From contig WKLE02000712.1 in NCBI GenBank assembly GCA_014885115.2, forward strand, positions 1 to 15,782: a DNA stretch of 15,782 nucleotides. The letters are read 5' to 3'. Shown in pieces: positions 1 through 9,335 of this stretch. The translations under genes were made by a program, and so were the position numbers. The notes beneath the pieces were generated by a model. It was not told the DNA's origin and made no database searches. It saw only the letters and a program-made list of their open reading frames with translations. The DNA is from Asterionellopsis glacialis (Eukaryota > Bacillariophyta > Plagiogrammaphyceae > Rhaphoneidales > Asterionellopsidaceae). Positions within the stretch are counted from its first letter, which is position 1. Every line of letters begins with the position of its first letter.

Positions 1-325
1 TAGTAAGGTGTAAATGAAAAACTGCAGACTGACTCAGATGCAAAATTTGATGGGGAATCGCGTGACATGGTCGTCGGAGGCAAACAATTGTTGTTTGGTG
101 GCCAAAAAGCACAAAAACCAAGCAAATGAGAGAGTTCAATTCAATATATCAAACAAGTTGGCAAAGCTAAGGACATTTAAGAGAAAGTGATACTTTCAAT
201 TTTTTAATGGCCGTCAACGGACGTCAAAAATGTCTTCCACCAATAGGAATGCTGAGTTCACTTCGATATATTGAACTGAAACAGCCAAAAAATTTTGGTG
301 GTGAAAGGGTTAAGTATTATTTGTA
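1..325. other. AT-rich region with no recognised gene
   Basis: No supported gene. A plus-strand frame of 40 codons (7-126) lies between stops and has mixed composition, but it is too short to call. The T-rich run near 198-205 could belong to a LINE 3' tail read on the minus strand; no duplication supports that. Confidence 0.5.
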
Positions 326-541
326 TCATATGATATGTGTTGCATCATTAATATCCCACTCAAACGAGTTTTCATCGCGGCAATATGGGCTGCCATTTTT
401 CTTGATGTATTCATATAAGTTACCGGTCCTACCCTCGGTGCTTTCGCCTTCCTTCTCAAGCTGCCAGTTACTTATGGTTACTTCATACAAACCTGGAGCA
501 ATAACTTCATCGATTCCCTCAGTAAAAGTTTGAGTAATGTC
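326..541 (-). other. Unexplained stop-to-stop open frame, 71 codons
   Basis: An open frame without an ATG, encoding a protein-like stretch that includes GIDEVIAPGLYEVTISNWQL and GSPYCRDENSFEWDIND. I do not recognise it. It overlaps the end of the LINE-B ORF2 frame and could be joined to it by one base change in the T4 run near 525. It may therefore be the ORF2 C-terminus, a captured host exon, or chance. Confidence 0.35.
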
Positions 542-1333
542 TCAATGCTTCTTGGACCTCCGGTCGCGTCCCTATGGTTTGGAGATATCTATCAAATTTC
601 TGAACTGCAGTTGTTTTGCATTGGATGGCCGAGGGTGCATTGCATTGCCATACATGTTTTGTGTCTTTGTTGGGGTTTCCACAGCGAGGGCATGCATCTG
701 TCTTCCAGAACTGCCATCGGCACATGTTCCTTCCTGTCGGTGCAAAATTGAAGGCCATTTTACTAATCCATCATTTCTTTGTGTTTGTTTCTTTGCTTAT
801 GGCTGTTGTAATTGCTTGTATGTCCATCAGTTGTATCTGTCGTCTGGTAATTTTTTTGGTTTTTACCCACCAATCAATGAGATCATTATCTGCCAGTGTT
901 TGTGTGATTCGCTTTTTCAGTTGTCTGCAGATTTTAACATTATTGCAAATCACTGTCCACTCTTGAGGGTTTGATTTCAATGTGGTTGGGTGTCGTTTGT
1001 GCTGTTTAAACTTCAAATAGGCTTTAGCTAATGCATCCATTTTATCGTTGAGAATACCCCAGATATCTAATGTGAGTCCTTTCTCTTTTTGATGTCCTTC
1101 TACATGACAGAATGTTACCTTTATGGTCAATTGATGTTGTAAATTGTGTATGGCCCGTAAAATGTTGAAGTGGTCTTCAGATGGCGATGGGTAAGTATCC
1201 CATTCTAGGCTTCGTCGTCCTGCTGCCACATTATCCAGCGCGATTGTCAAAGTGCCTGACCAGGAGGGATCCAATTGCATAATCATGTGACAGACCATGA
1301 GAATTCCTAGGATTCCTGTCAGCTCACTTCAAT
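519..1333 (-). mobile_element. LINE-B, 3' portion: displaced by the LINE-A insertion
   Basis: This minus-strand piece continues LINE-B ORF2 from 9513: rest of RNase H, spacer and C-terminal finger. The coordinate 519 is where the ORF2 frame ends in a stop, not a demonstrated element end. The sister element has about 215 residues after its finger, while only about 40 remain here, so the 3' end of LINE-B is either missing or lies unrecognised in 1-518. Confidence 0.88.
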
Positions 1334-1348
1334 ATGAAGATTGATCAT
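1334..1348. repeat. Target-site duplication, left copy
   Basis: ATGAAGATTGATCAT, identical over 15 bp to 9513-9527. The bases on either side differ between the copies (T/A before, C/T after), so the repeat is exactly 15 bp. It marks the 5' boundary of LINE-A. Confidence 0.95.
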
Positions 1349-1452
1349 CATTACTCTTTCACCGCTAAAGGAGAGAGGACCCAGTATAACTGTACGGACA
1401 CCAAATCTACTCGACGTATACATCAGTATACGCCTACATAATCAAGACGATC
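1349..1452 (+). other. LINE-A 5' UTR with a hairpin
   Basis: This 104-bp leader lies between the left duplication and the ORF1 ATG. It contains a perfect 7-bp inverted repeat, CGTATAC-ATCA-GTATACG, at 1415-1432, about 20 nt before the ATG. Non-LTR elements commonly carry an internal promoter here; I see no motif I can name with confidence. Confidence 0.7.
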
Positions 1453-3573
1453 ATGCTCGTCGGCCGCGGAACTGGTGGCCGAGGACGCGGCAATGGCCGC
1501 GGAGACCGCTCTAGCGCACCACCAAGAGTAACGCGTATCACAGACGCGTCTTCTTCGTCCCCCACTCACCCCGACAACGTCGCACCAACGTCGCACCAAG
1601 AAGATGACGGTCCATGGACTACCGTGTCACGCAACAACAAGTCGAGTGCTGCCATCGGCAGCGAGCGTTCAACCCGCTACAAGTACAGAATCCACGTACA
1701 CATGACATTAGCAAAAGACAACAACACGAATTTCATCAATGTCCCGCATCACCAACGTCTTTTCTGCAACGAACTCTTCCGTGTCGACAAAACAACAACT
1801 TGCTTTAAATGGAGAGAAGAGGAATCTCCCGACGCCACCACCAAAACAAATCCCATCACGGCAGCAGCGCAACTTCCCAATGACAAACAGAAATTATCCG
1901 AATGGGTAGCAGGAACAACGGCATCAACGAACACATCGAATGCACAGGTTTTAAAATTCTACATGTTCATCGAGACGTCAACACAGTATCGCCAGTTTCG
2001 CGAATTGATGAAACCTTGGCTTACAGCCAACAAACACCGCATGTGGACTTCAAAGCTACGTACCACGAACAACCGGATTCTGGCATGGGTCAAGGACGCA
2101 CATCCCGACTGGACACGTCTCGACGAACTCCAGAAATCATTATCCGAACTCATTATTTTAAACTCTGAATTTATGACGTGCGAAATCGACCTTCGGCCCA
2201 GGAAAAGTCGCCTAGGAAAAGGTCCACAAGCCATGTTTATTTGGAGTATAGGACTCACATGTAGCCTTCCACATGTTAATCCGTATCTCCAAGCGTTGAT
2301 ACAAGGATTCGTCGACAAAGAAAATCTTCCCGAAAACCTTCGACACATTCAAATTATTCCGTACAACAAAGTAGAAGGTTTAATTACAAACGAAGACATC
2401 ATCGGACTCGCTCGTGACCATGATAACTTAATGGTTCAACTCCGAAAGAAATCAATCATCGGATACGGCGATATATTCACTCAACATGCAATAAAAACAG
2501 ATGGCGAAGACGTAGCAGACTCCCATGCCAGCTACAGTCTTCAAGAATTTCTCCTTCTACGCAAGTCAACAAGTGGTGCGCATCTATTTCACTCCGTTGA
2601 AAGCAGGGGACCCAACGGGTACCTGGTCATTTTCAAAGAACATATGGCACAGGAAGTTCATCAGTTTTTTCACCATATCCAGGACCACTTAACTAAAACG
2701 TTCACTGACGAATTTGTTACAAAATATATCATGGACATCAAGTCACATGTCAACGAAATCGATCTACGCGACGATAACTCGGCCATTTCTTCCTTCATCA
2801 TTGCTGAAACATACTACCAAACTATCAAGCCACGCAAACATGCAACATTTGCGTCGGACGTCAACGACAAGAACAGCACCCAAACAGCAAACTCGGGAGC
2901 CTACAATCCTCGAAAACGATCCCAGATTACTCTCACGTATGGCGCAACTGATGATATATCATCTCTCGGGTCCAGATCCGCTCAAGGGACATCAAATAAT
3001 GTGTGGAATAATCCCCCGCATTTAACAGGAACAATTCCACCACCTTCCTCTGAATCAACGATTACCAATCTTGATGACACCACCATCTCAACGCTCAAAA
3101 CAGACGTCCAATCCTGGTTCAACGAAATGCATGATAAATCCAAATCTGAATGGGAAACAAGCATGCAGGAAGTTCGCTCACTCAGTCAAAAACTGACTGA
3201 AATGACCACTAAATACGAAGAAGCAAGACAACAGATAGCGGAATTGTCGTCAAAACAATCACAAGCAATGGATGAACAAAAACAATACCTTAAACATGCC
3301 ATACAAAACGACATACAACAATTTGTGGCTCAATCAATCAGTCAACAATTTCAACTTATGCATGCCCAAGGCCAAATATCAACCAGTCCGAGCCAATCTC
3401 CAGCTCGCAAACAAAGAAAACCAACTTCAGATTCGTCCACCAATGCCTCTGCCACGTCTGAGTCTCATCAAGATTCCCTCCCACCCGACAAAACGTCAAG
3501 GGTCGCAGAATCAGACTCAACTAACTCACCAGCATTTAGGAGTCCCCGACCTCAGACGGGGTCAACACTCTAA
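1453..3573 (+). CDS. LINE-A ORF1 protein (predicted RNA-binding nucleocapsid-like protein)
   Basis: A 706-residue first ORF, probably forming the RNP with element RNA. Residues 4-19 are an RGG/RG-rich tract, a known type of RNA-binding segment. Residues about 20-75 are polar and likely disordered. Residues about 76-460 look globular. This core shares with the other LINE's ORF1 a motif of the form L-F-x-S-(V/I)-acidic, then Gly-Tyr and Phe (LFHSVE at 378-383, GYLVIF at 389-394). Residues about 545-630 have heptad-like spacing and read as a coiled coil, suggesting oligomerisation. The C-terminal 75 residues are Ser/Thr/Pro/Gln-rich. I see no CCHC knuckle. The first ATG is taken as the start; it follows the short leader directly. 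ORF2 begins in another frame and overlaps the end. Confidence 0.88.
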   Translation: MLVGRGTGGRGRGNGRGDRSSAPPRVTRITDASSSSPTHPDNVAPTSHQEDDGPWTTVSRNNKSSAAIGSERSTRYKYRIHVHMTLAKDNNTNFINVPHHQRLFCNELFRVDKTTTCFKWREEESPDATTKTNPITAAAQLPNDKQKLSEWVAGTTASTNTSNAQVLKFYMFIETSTQYRQFRELMKPWLTANKHRMWTSKLRTTNNRILAWVKDAHPDWTRLDELQKSLSELIILNSEFMTCEIDLRPRKSRLGKGPQAMFIWSIGLTCSLPHVNPYLQALIQGFVDKENLPENLRHIQIIPYNKVEGLITNEDIIGLARDHDNLMVQLRKKSIIGYGDIFTQHAIKTDGEDVADSHASYSLQEFLLLRKSTSGAHLFHSVESRGPNGYLVIFKEHMAQEVHQFFHHIQDHLTKTFTDEFVTKYIMDIKSHVNEIDLRDDNSAISSFIIAETYYQTIKPRKHATFASDVNDKNSTQTANSGAYNPRKRSQITLTYGATDDISSLGSRSAQGTSNNVWNNPPHLTGTIPPPSSESTITNLDDTTISTLKTDVQSWFNEMHDKSKSEWETSMQEVRSLSQKLTEMTTKYEEARQQIAELSSKQSQAMDEQKQYLKHAIQNDIQQFVAQSISQQFQLMHAQGQISTSPSQSPARKQRKPTSDSSTNASATSESHQDSLPPDKTSRVAESDSTNSPAFRSPRPQTGSTL

Positions 3574-3743
3574 CATCCCAAACAAATAAAAAAGACACTT
3601 ACCCTAACATCAACTCCACAATCGCAAACCCAACCCAAGCATATGAATGTCTTAACACAACCAAAGACTCACCCTATGGGTCACCATACACCCCGAGTGA
3701 TCCCCAAACACTCCGAATATTCTTCATTAATCCCAATGGGATC
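3540..3743 (+). other. Upstream extension of LINE-A ORF2 without an ATG, overlapping ORF1
   Basis: The ORF2 frame is open from just after a TAG at 3537-3539 and overlaps the last 34 nt of ORF1, in a -1 (or +2) frame relation. It contains 68 sense codons and no ATG. Its last codons, from about 3708, encode LRIFFINPNGI, which matches the first strand of APE-type endonucleases including the conserved Asn. Translation must enter this stretch by recoding, reinitiation or a non-AUG start if the EN is to be complete. I found no canonical -1 slippery heptamer in the overlap. Confidence 0.75.
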
Positions 3744-6700
3744 ATGTCATCACCAACTAAGATCCAAGAAATCATTAACACATGCAACAGTATAGGAGCC
3801 GGTGTGATAGGTTTGTCCAAAACCAACTATGATTGGAAAAAACCTCACTGTCGAGCAAAATATGACCATACTCTTAGACGTCATTCCCAGCTGTCACCAA
3901 TTTTCAAGTCCTGGAAAACAACAAAGACTGTATTCTCCACGTCGGCGATGAGCTCAAAATCGGATAAGCAACGAGGAGGAACTCTCATGACCACTACAGG
4001 AAGGTGGGTCGGAAGGATATCCGCGACAGGCTCAGACTTGCGACTAGGTCGGTGGACCTGGCAAACCCTCCAAGGAGATACTAATCTTACTGTCATAACG
4101 GCCTATAGAGTATGCCAAGAAGCCGGCAACTCCGGCGAACAGACAGCGCATGCCCAACAGCATGCTCTTCTCCTGTCTCATACATCACATCCTGATCCAA
4201 GACAACAAATACTACACGATCTTAAGACGTTCATCCAAAATCGTCAGGCCAAAGGTGAAGCCATCATCCTTTTAATAGATGGTAATGAGGATGCAATATC
4301 ACCAAATTCTTCTCTAAAGCGCACCATGGACAGTCTGAACATGACCAACCTACATCATTTATTACATGGCGAGGCATGTCCGCCAACTTACATACGTGGA
4401 GCGGATCAAATTGATCACATATACGGTTGTAACAAGGCAGCAGCATGCACCATTCATGCAAACATCCTTCCATTCAAGTATGGAATTGACACCGATCACA
4501 GAGGTTTATACGTTGACCTGCAAGTGCAACACATTTTTCGCAGTGCTACCATTCATTTACAATCACCTCCAAAACGATTGCTTAGTTCCCGAAATACGTC
4601 CCAATCTGAAAAATTTCGACATCGAGTTCTCAGAGGATGCAAAAGCCACAACATTCTTTTTAACCTTCAAAAACACATGCAAGTACTGGAGCAAGCCTGG
4701 CAAGATCGTCATACCCATGCACTTAACAAGATTGATGATCAATTCACCAAAATACTCCTTCACGCAGAAGCTAAGTGCTGTCACAAATCTTACGGATATC
4801 CTCTCTCCGACCGACTAATCCACGCAGGTCAAACTTTAAGATACTGGCGTCTGCGCCAATCACACACTCTACTACCAAACATAGACCTACGTCGCTCCAT
4901 TTCGGACCTAGAACATCGACTTGACATTCCTCCATCTCTTCCTAACCTCACACCAATCACAGCATCTGAGGCAGTAAACAAAGCTCGACAGAATCTTAAA
5001 TCAATCCAAAAAGAGGCACACATCCATCGTCAGGAATTTCTCAGAGTCCAAGCTCAAGAAGCGGCAGATGATCAAAATATTAGTTTGGAAAAAGCACTGC
5101 GGAACATGAATACGAAGGAACAGTCCCGGCGACATTACCAACATATAAAACGTGACCTATCAGATACTATACAAAGCTCTGTTACCCACATTCTCATTCC
5201 AGCAGACGGCAGACCGCCTTGCCAGAGTCAGCAATGGACAGAAATAAGAGAGGCAGACAAGATCTTCGAGCTACTTCTCGAATACTCAGAAGATCATTAT
5301 AGGTTAGCACAAAATACACCGTTTGGTAAAAGTGCACGAGCTACGCATCTGGGCTTCAATGGCACAGCAGGAATCATTGCTCATGACATATTAGATGGCA
5401 ATTATGACTATGATATGGACGACCTCCACAATGAGGCCAAACTGTTCATCAAGAATCTACAAAAGCGGACAGGACCCCAAATGAATACCACCATCAGCTC
5501 GGATGAAGTCAAAAGCTTATATAAGACATGGAACGAATGCACGTCCACATCACCTTCTAATGTACATCTTGGTATTTACAAGGCCATGCTTCCGAGCACA
5601 CACCTTCTCAATATCCTTACCATTAAAATGAACCTTCCTGTCAAACACGGCATCACTCTACGTAGATGGGAAAAATCAACGATGTGTATGATCGAAAAAG
5701 ATTACGGCTCTCCCAAACTCCACCGACTACGGCTCATTCATCTCTTTGAGGCGGATCTGAATGGGATTGCAAAAATACTCTGGGCACGCCGGTTTATTCA
5801 CCACTGTCAGAAACATAAGCATCTCCATGAAAGTCAACATGGTGGATTGCCAGGATCCGAAACTCAACACGTACTACTAAAATTTCGACTTACGGTCGAC
5901 TCGGCCTTGATCATGCGTCACAACCTTGGAAACACCAATAATGACGCAGAGGCGTGTTACGACCGCATCATTCCAGCAATAAATGGTCTGGCACATCAAG
6001 CGTACGGCATGCCCGAGAATACCATACAACTCCAAAATCAACTCCTCATGAATATGAAGTACCATGTTAGGACAGCACATGGCACCTCCACAGAATACTG
6101 GACAAATCATCTAACAGACCCCAAATTCGGACTCGGCCAAGGAGGGGGTTGGTCCCCACCAGGCTGGGCCAGCCTAAGCTCTATCATGATTGAATCCCAC
6201 GAAACCATCTCCCCAGGCGGAATGACTCTTCCAGCTATCGAAAACACTCATCTCTCGACGTATCGTACTCTTGACGCCTATGTTGATGACGCCAATAATG
6301 GCATCAATGACGCTCACCTTCAAGATTCAGTGCCATATCAAGCATTAGTCGAAGATCTCGAAATATCATCTCAACAATGGGAACGTTTACTCAACATCAC
6401 AGGCGGCTCATTAAATCTGAAAAAGTGCTTCTGGGCGCTGCTAACATGGAAGTTTGACAATGACTTTCCAGTACCATGTACAATCCAGGAAACTCCGGCG
6501 ACACTCATGATGGAAAACAGTTCTACTAAACAAAGTCTACCCATCGATAGACTCGAATCCCATGAGGCGTTTAAACTACTAGGAGTATGGGTGCAACTCA
6601 CAGGCAATATGAAAACCCACCTAACATATCTTCAAGATAAAATATCCAAACTCACACGACAAATTAGGGCATGCTCACTTACCAAACACGAAGCACTTAT

Positions 6701-9335
6701 GGCCTACAAACAAGTCGCGTTTAAACGGATTGAATACTCACTCCCTATGACAACGTATGAGATGTCTACTGTTGACAAACTTCAATCAGATCTGCTCCCA
6801 TCATTTCTTGCATCCTGTGGATATCATAGCAAATTTAAACGGAGTCTAGTATATGGTCCGGCAAAATATGGCGGCATGCACCTGAACAACTTAACCATGA
6901 CAAGAGGTATATCACAATTAAAATACTTGATCAGTCATATCCGACAAGGCGATACTCTAGGGAATTCGATGATATCAGTACTGGAGCAACTTCAGTTATT
7001 AGCCGGTACAAGCAAAGCAGTCCTCACCGATACATCCACCAAACTCTCATACTTACCACCGTGCTGGTTTACCACCATACGGGAATTTCTCATACATATC
7101 AACGGGAGCATTGAAATGCCATCAGCCTGGACTCCGAGTACTCTTCGACAGCATGACCTGCTCCTGATGGATGTCTTTAACGACTGGACAACGTCTACTA
7201 CCAAACTTCGCCGCCTCAATGCATGCAGGTTATGGCTTCGGGTTCTAACAGTCTCTGATATTTCCCAAACCAATGGTATATACCTCCGATCACATATGAT
7301 TACAGGAAACTGCCACCAACTACCTACCTCCTACAACTGGCCAAGACAACAATACCCATCAACCAAATGCTGGAAACTCTGGAAGAAAGCAATTAAGGAC
7401 AACCTTGTATTACCTAAGTCCACCAAATACGAACTCAAACAACCATTAGGTCCATGGTCGAAGCCACCATCAATATACTACTACTCTGTAGTGGACCCCA
7501 TCACCAATGTTTTGTACATCCAACAGGACATATCCACTCCCAATATATACTCAAAAAATACACCTTTTTCCTCACGCAGTACCAAATATAACAAAGATCA
7601 TATTGATACGTCTTTTCCACCCAAAGTAACAATTCCTGTTGACATCACTGAACACCAGGAATGGTATATACGCGATCATCAAATCTACTACTCGCTGCCA
7701 TCATCTCCAAGCAAACAACTCACATTTCATGACCATCTACAACATTTAGACACATCCCTACAAGACCTTCTTAAATATACAACCCTAACGACGACCCCAT
7801 CAGAGATCGCTGCCATGATCCAAACTGGAACCAACTTTACCATTGCTACTGATGGATCAAAAAAGGATAAAACCGGAACATTTGCGTGGATCATCGAATC
7901 GACGGAACACCACACAATTTCAGAAGGCATGGGCCCGGTACATGGTTATGGTCCTACGATGACCTCACACAGAACAGAACTGTATGGCATGACCTCGGCA
8001 CATGAATTCCTCTACCAAATTTGCTGCTTCTATTCGATTACTACCAGCACATCCATAGTCAATTCCATATGTGACAACATTGAATGTGTCAACAAAACCA
8101 ATATGGCTAGTCACACCTTAAGCAGAACGAGCAGATTCCTCTCGCCTGACTATGACATTGAATCTAGACTTTGCCATATAATCCAGAAAGCACCATTTCA
8201 ATCCTCTTCAACATGGGTAAAAGGCCACCAAGACTCTAAGCAAACCAACGAACCACTAACTCACGAAGCACAACTTAATATTGCCGTAGATGAACTGGCA
8301 GATTATGCCTACACAGAGTGCACACCTAGTCAAGACACCATCGCTCCCTTTGACTCAACGATCATATCACTAAAAATAGGCAACAGTCAAGTAACTTCAA
8401 AAATGAAAGCAAGAATTGAAGAGTCAATATATCTGGAGCATTTACAGCAATACAGAACTAAGAAATACAACTGGAACACCGATACATGGCACATGATAGA
8501 TTGGGTTGCATACGACACAGCCCAGAAACAGGCTGGCCCAGGAGTACCCAGATTTCTGCACCGATACGTCAACGAATGGCTCCCAGTGGGATGCCGCACC
8601 AAGTACTACTCAACCAATATGGATGAACGGTGTCAAAGCTGCCTCCGACCTAGGGCAGAAACCTGCGAACATCTCTTCCGCTGTTCTAATATTCGTCGTC
8701 GCCATGAATACAGACAAAGAGTAATCATCCTATGCACCAATCTTCGTAAACATATGACATACAAGCCGTTAGTCCAAAGTATTCAAACAAACCTACTCAA
8801 CTGGTCCAAAGGTGAAGAACCATTCTATCCACATACTTCAAATGATCTTCCCATTACGGACAACCTACTCCGAGAAGCGATCAGTGAACAGACAAAAATA
8901 GGGTGGCATCAATTTCACAAAGGGTGGCTATCTCAAAAATGGGCTAAAACACAAGAATCATATCTTCAGCATCTCAAGAAACAAGATCCTACACTCGACA
9001 GCAGAAAGAAGAATGGGATCACTTGGTGCAATTACTTAATTAAGAGTTTACATACTATCTCGTACGAGACTTGGATGTTCCGAAATAAAGATATACATGG
9101 CCATACAAAAGAAGAGGAAGAGGCTGCAAAACTAACAAAACTACGACAAAAAGTCAGACAACATTACAATAAACTCACAACATACCCAACCACCATCCAA
9201 TGGCGATACTTCAATACGACTATACAAGATAAGATGCGTGATACCTATATGTCACTCGACACTTGGATGACAAATTTACAACAAGCTCTTCGAGAAATTG
9301 AACAGCAGACAATAAGAATATCATACGATGGATAA
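3744..9335 (+). CDS. LINE-A ORF2 polyprotein: APE endonuclease, reverse transcriptase, RNase H, Cys/His finger
   Basis: Carries out target-primed reverse transcription. Residues 1-260 are the EN: TAYR at 119-122, IDGN at 178-181, IDHI at 223-226, DHR at 251-253. The expected catalytic Glu is Lys26 (LSKTN). Residues about 270-600 are a linker. RT covers about 605-960: motif A NDAEACYD with Asp734, motif B GQGGG at 798-802, motif C YVDD at 846-849, and LLGV at 945-948. A thumb/connection region follows. RNase H covers about 1362-1522, with Asp1370, Glu1412, Asp1444, His1495 and Asp1516. A C-X2-C-X9-H-X3-C finger lies at 1630-1647, then about 215 charged residues. The frame stays open upstream to 3540 without an ATG, and that stretch encodes the conserved EN start LRIFFINPNGI. 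So 3744 is only the first ATG and probably not the true start. Confidence 0.95.
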   Translation: MSSPTKIQEIINTCNSIGAGVIGLSKTNYDWKKPHCRAKYDHTLRRHSQLSPIFKSWKTTKTVFSTSAMSSKSDKQRGGTLMTTTGRWVGRISATGSDLRLGRWTWQTLQGDTNLTVITAYRVCQEAGNSGEQTAHAQQHALLLSHTSHPDPRQQILHDLKTFIQNRQAKGEAIILLIDGNEDAISPNSSLKRTMDSLNMTNLHHLLHGEACPPTYIRGADQIDHIYGCNKAAACTIHANILPFKYGIDTDHRGLYVDLQVQHIFRSATIHLQSPPKRLLSSRNTSQSEKFRHRVLRGCKSHNILFNLQKHMQVLEQAWQDRHTHALNKIDDQFTKILLHAEAKCCHKSYGYPLSDRLIHAGQTLRYWRLRQSHTLLPNIDLRRSISDLEHRLDIPPSLPNLTPITASEAVNKARQNLKSIQKEAHIHRQEFLRVQAQEAADDQNISLEKALRNMNTKEQSRRHYQHIKRDLSDTIQSSVTHILIPADGRPPCQSQQWTEIREADKIFELLLEYSEDHYRLAQNTPFGKSARATHLGFNGTAGIIAHDILDGNYDYDMDDLHNEAKLFIKNLQKRTGPQMNTTISSDEVKSLYKTWNECTSTSPSNVHLGIYKAMLPSTHLLNILTIKMNLPVKHGITLRRWEKSTMCMIEKDYGSPKLHRLRLIHLFEADLNGIAKILWARRFIHHCQKHKHLHESQHGGLPGSETQHVLLKFRLTVDSALIMRHNLGNTNNDAEACYDRIIPAINGLAHQAYGMPENTIQLQNQLLMNMKYHVRTAHGTSTEYWTNHLTDPKFGLGQGGGWSPPGWASLSSIMIESHETISPGGMTLPAIENTHLSTYRTLDAYVDDANNGINDAHLQDSVPYQALVEDLEISSQQWERLLNITGGSLNLKKCFWALLTWKFDNDFPVPCTIQETPATLMMENSSTKQSLPIDRLESHEAFKLLGVWVQLTGNMKTHLTYLQDKISKLTRQIRACSLTKHEALMAYKQVAFKRIEYSLPMTTYEMSTVDKLQSDLLPSFLASCGYHSKFKRSLVYGPAKYGGMHLNNLTMTRGISQLKYLISHIRQGDTLGNSMISVLEQLQLLAGTSKAVLTDTSTKLSYLPPCWFTTIREFLIHINGSIEMPSAWTPSTLRQHDLLLMDVFNDWTTSTTKLRRLNACRLWLRVLTVSDISQTNGIYLRSHMITGNCHQLPTSYNWPRQQYPSTKCWKLWKKAIKDNLVLPKSTKYELKQPLGPWSKPPSIYYYSVVDPITNVLYIQQDISTPNIYSKNTPFSSRSTKYNKDHIDTSFPPKVTIPVDITEHQEWYIRDHQIYYSLPSSPSKQLTFHDHLQHLDTSLQDLLKYTTLTTTPSEIAAMIQTGTNFTIATDGSKKDKTGTFAWIIESTEHHTISEGMGPVHGYGPTMTSHRTELYGMTSAHEFLYQICCFYSITTSTSIVNSICDNIECVNKTNMASHTLSRTSRFLSPDYDIESRLCHIIQKAPFQSSSTWVKGHQDSKQTNEPLTHEAQLNIAVDELADYAYTECTPSQDTIAPFDSTIISLKIGNSQVTSKMKARIEESIYLEHLQQYRTKKYNWNTDTWHMIDWVAYDTAQKQAGPGVPRFLHRYVNEWLPVGCRTKYYSTNMDERCQSCLRPRAETCEHLFRCSNIRRRHEYRQRVIILCTNLRKHMTYKPLVQSIQTNLLNWSKGEEPFYPHTSNDLPITDNLLREAISEQTKIGWHQFHKGWLSQKWAKTQESYLQHLKKQDPTLDSRKKNGITWCNYLIKSLHTISYETWMFRNKDIHGHTKEEEEAAKLTKLRQKVRQHYNKLTTYPTTIQWRYFNTTIQDKMRDTYMSLDTWMTNLQQALREIEQQTIRISYDG

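Larger units (their letters stand above)
519..1348 (-). pseudogene. LINE-B ORF2, 3' part: second RNase H half and Cys/His finger
   Basis: Across the duplication, the codons before the ATG-like start at 1298 read SY, TGA (1329-1331), SELTGIL. That is the RNase H Glu motif, with a stop where LINE-A has Arg in SHRTELYG. Then come ALDNVAA (catalytic Asp), FCHVEGHQ (His) and NDKMDALAK (last Asp), so the RNase H set is otherwise complete. A TGA at 771-773 interrupts the same frame, again at an Arg position. It is followed by RNMCRWQFW and a C-X2-C-X8-H-X3-C finger (CPRCGNPNKDTKHVWQC). The frame ends at TGA 519-521. Removing one T from the T4 run just before (sense strand) would continue into the open frame that ends at 326. 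Confidence 0.9.

Noticed and set aside
7..126. Forty-codon plus-strand frame with protein-like composition
   Set aside because: Too short, no ATG at its start and no convincing splice context.
207..974. Plus-strand open frames of 73-145 codons
   Set aside because: Those past about 520 are antisense to the LINE-B finger and RNase H piece; the earlier part has no protein-like features and overlaps the minus-strand open frame.
3540..3573. Programmed -1 frameshift site in the ORF1/ORF2 overlap
   Set aside because: No X-XXY-YYZ heptamer in the ORF1 frame was found, so the mechanism is left open.
1749..8724. Small frames on both strands within LINE-A
   Set aside because: They overlap the long ORF1 and ORF2 frames in other registers and show no independent motif.
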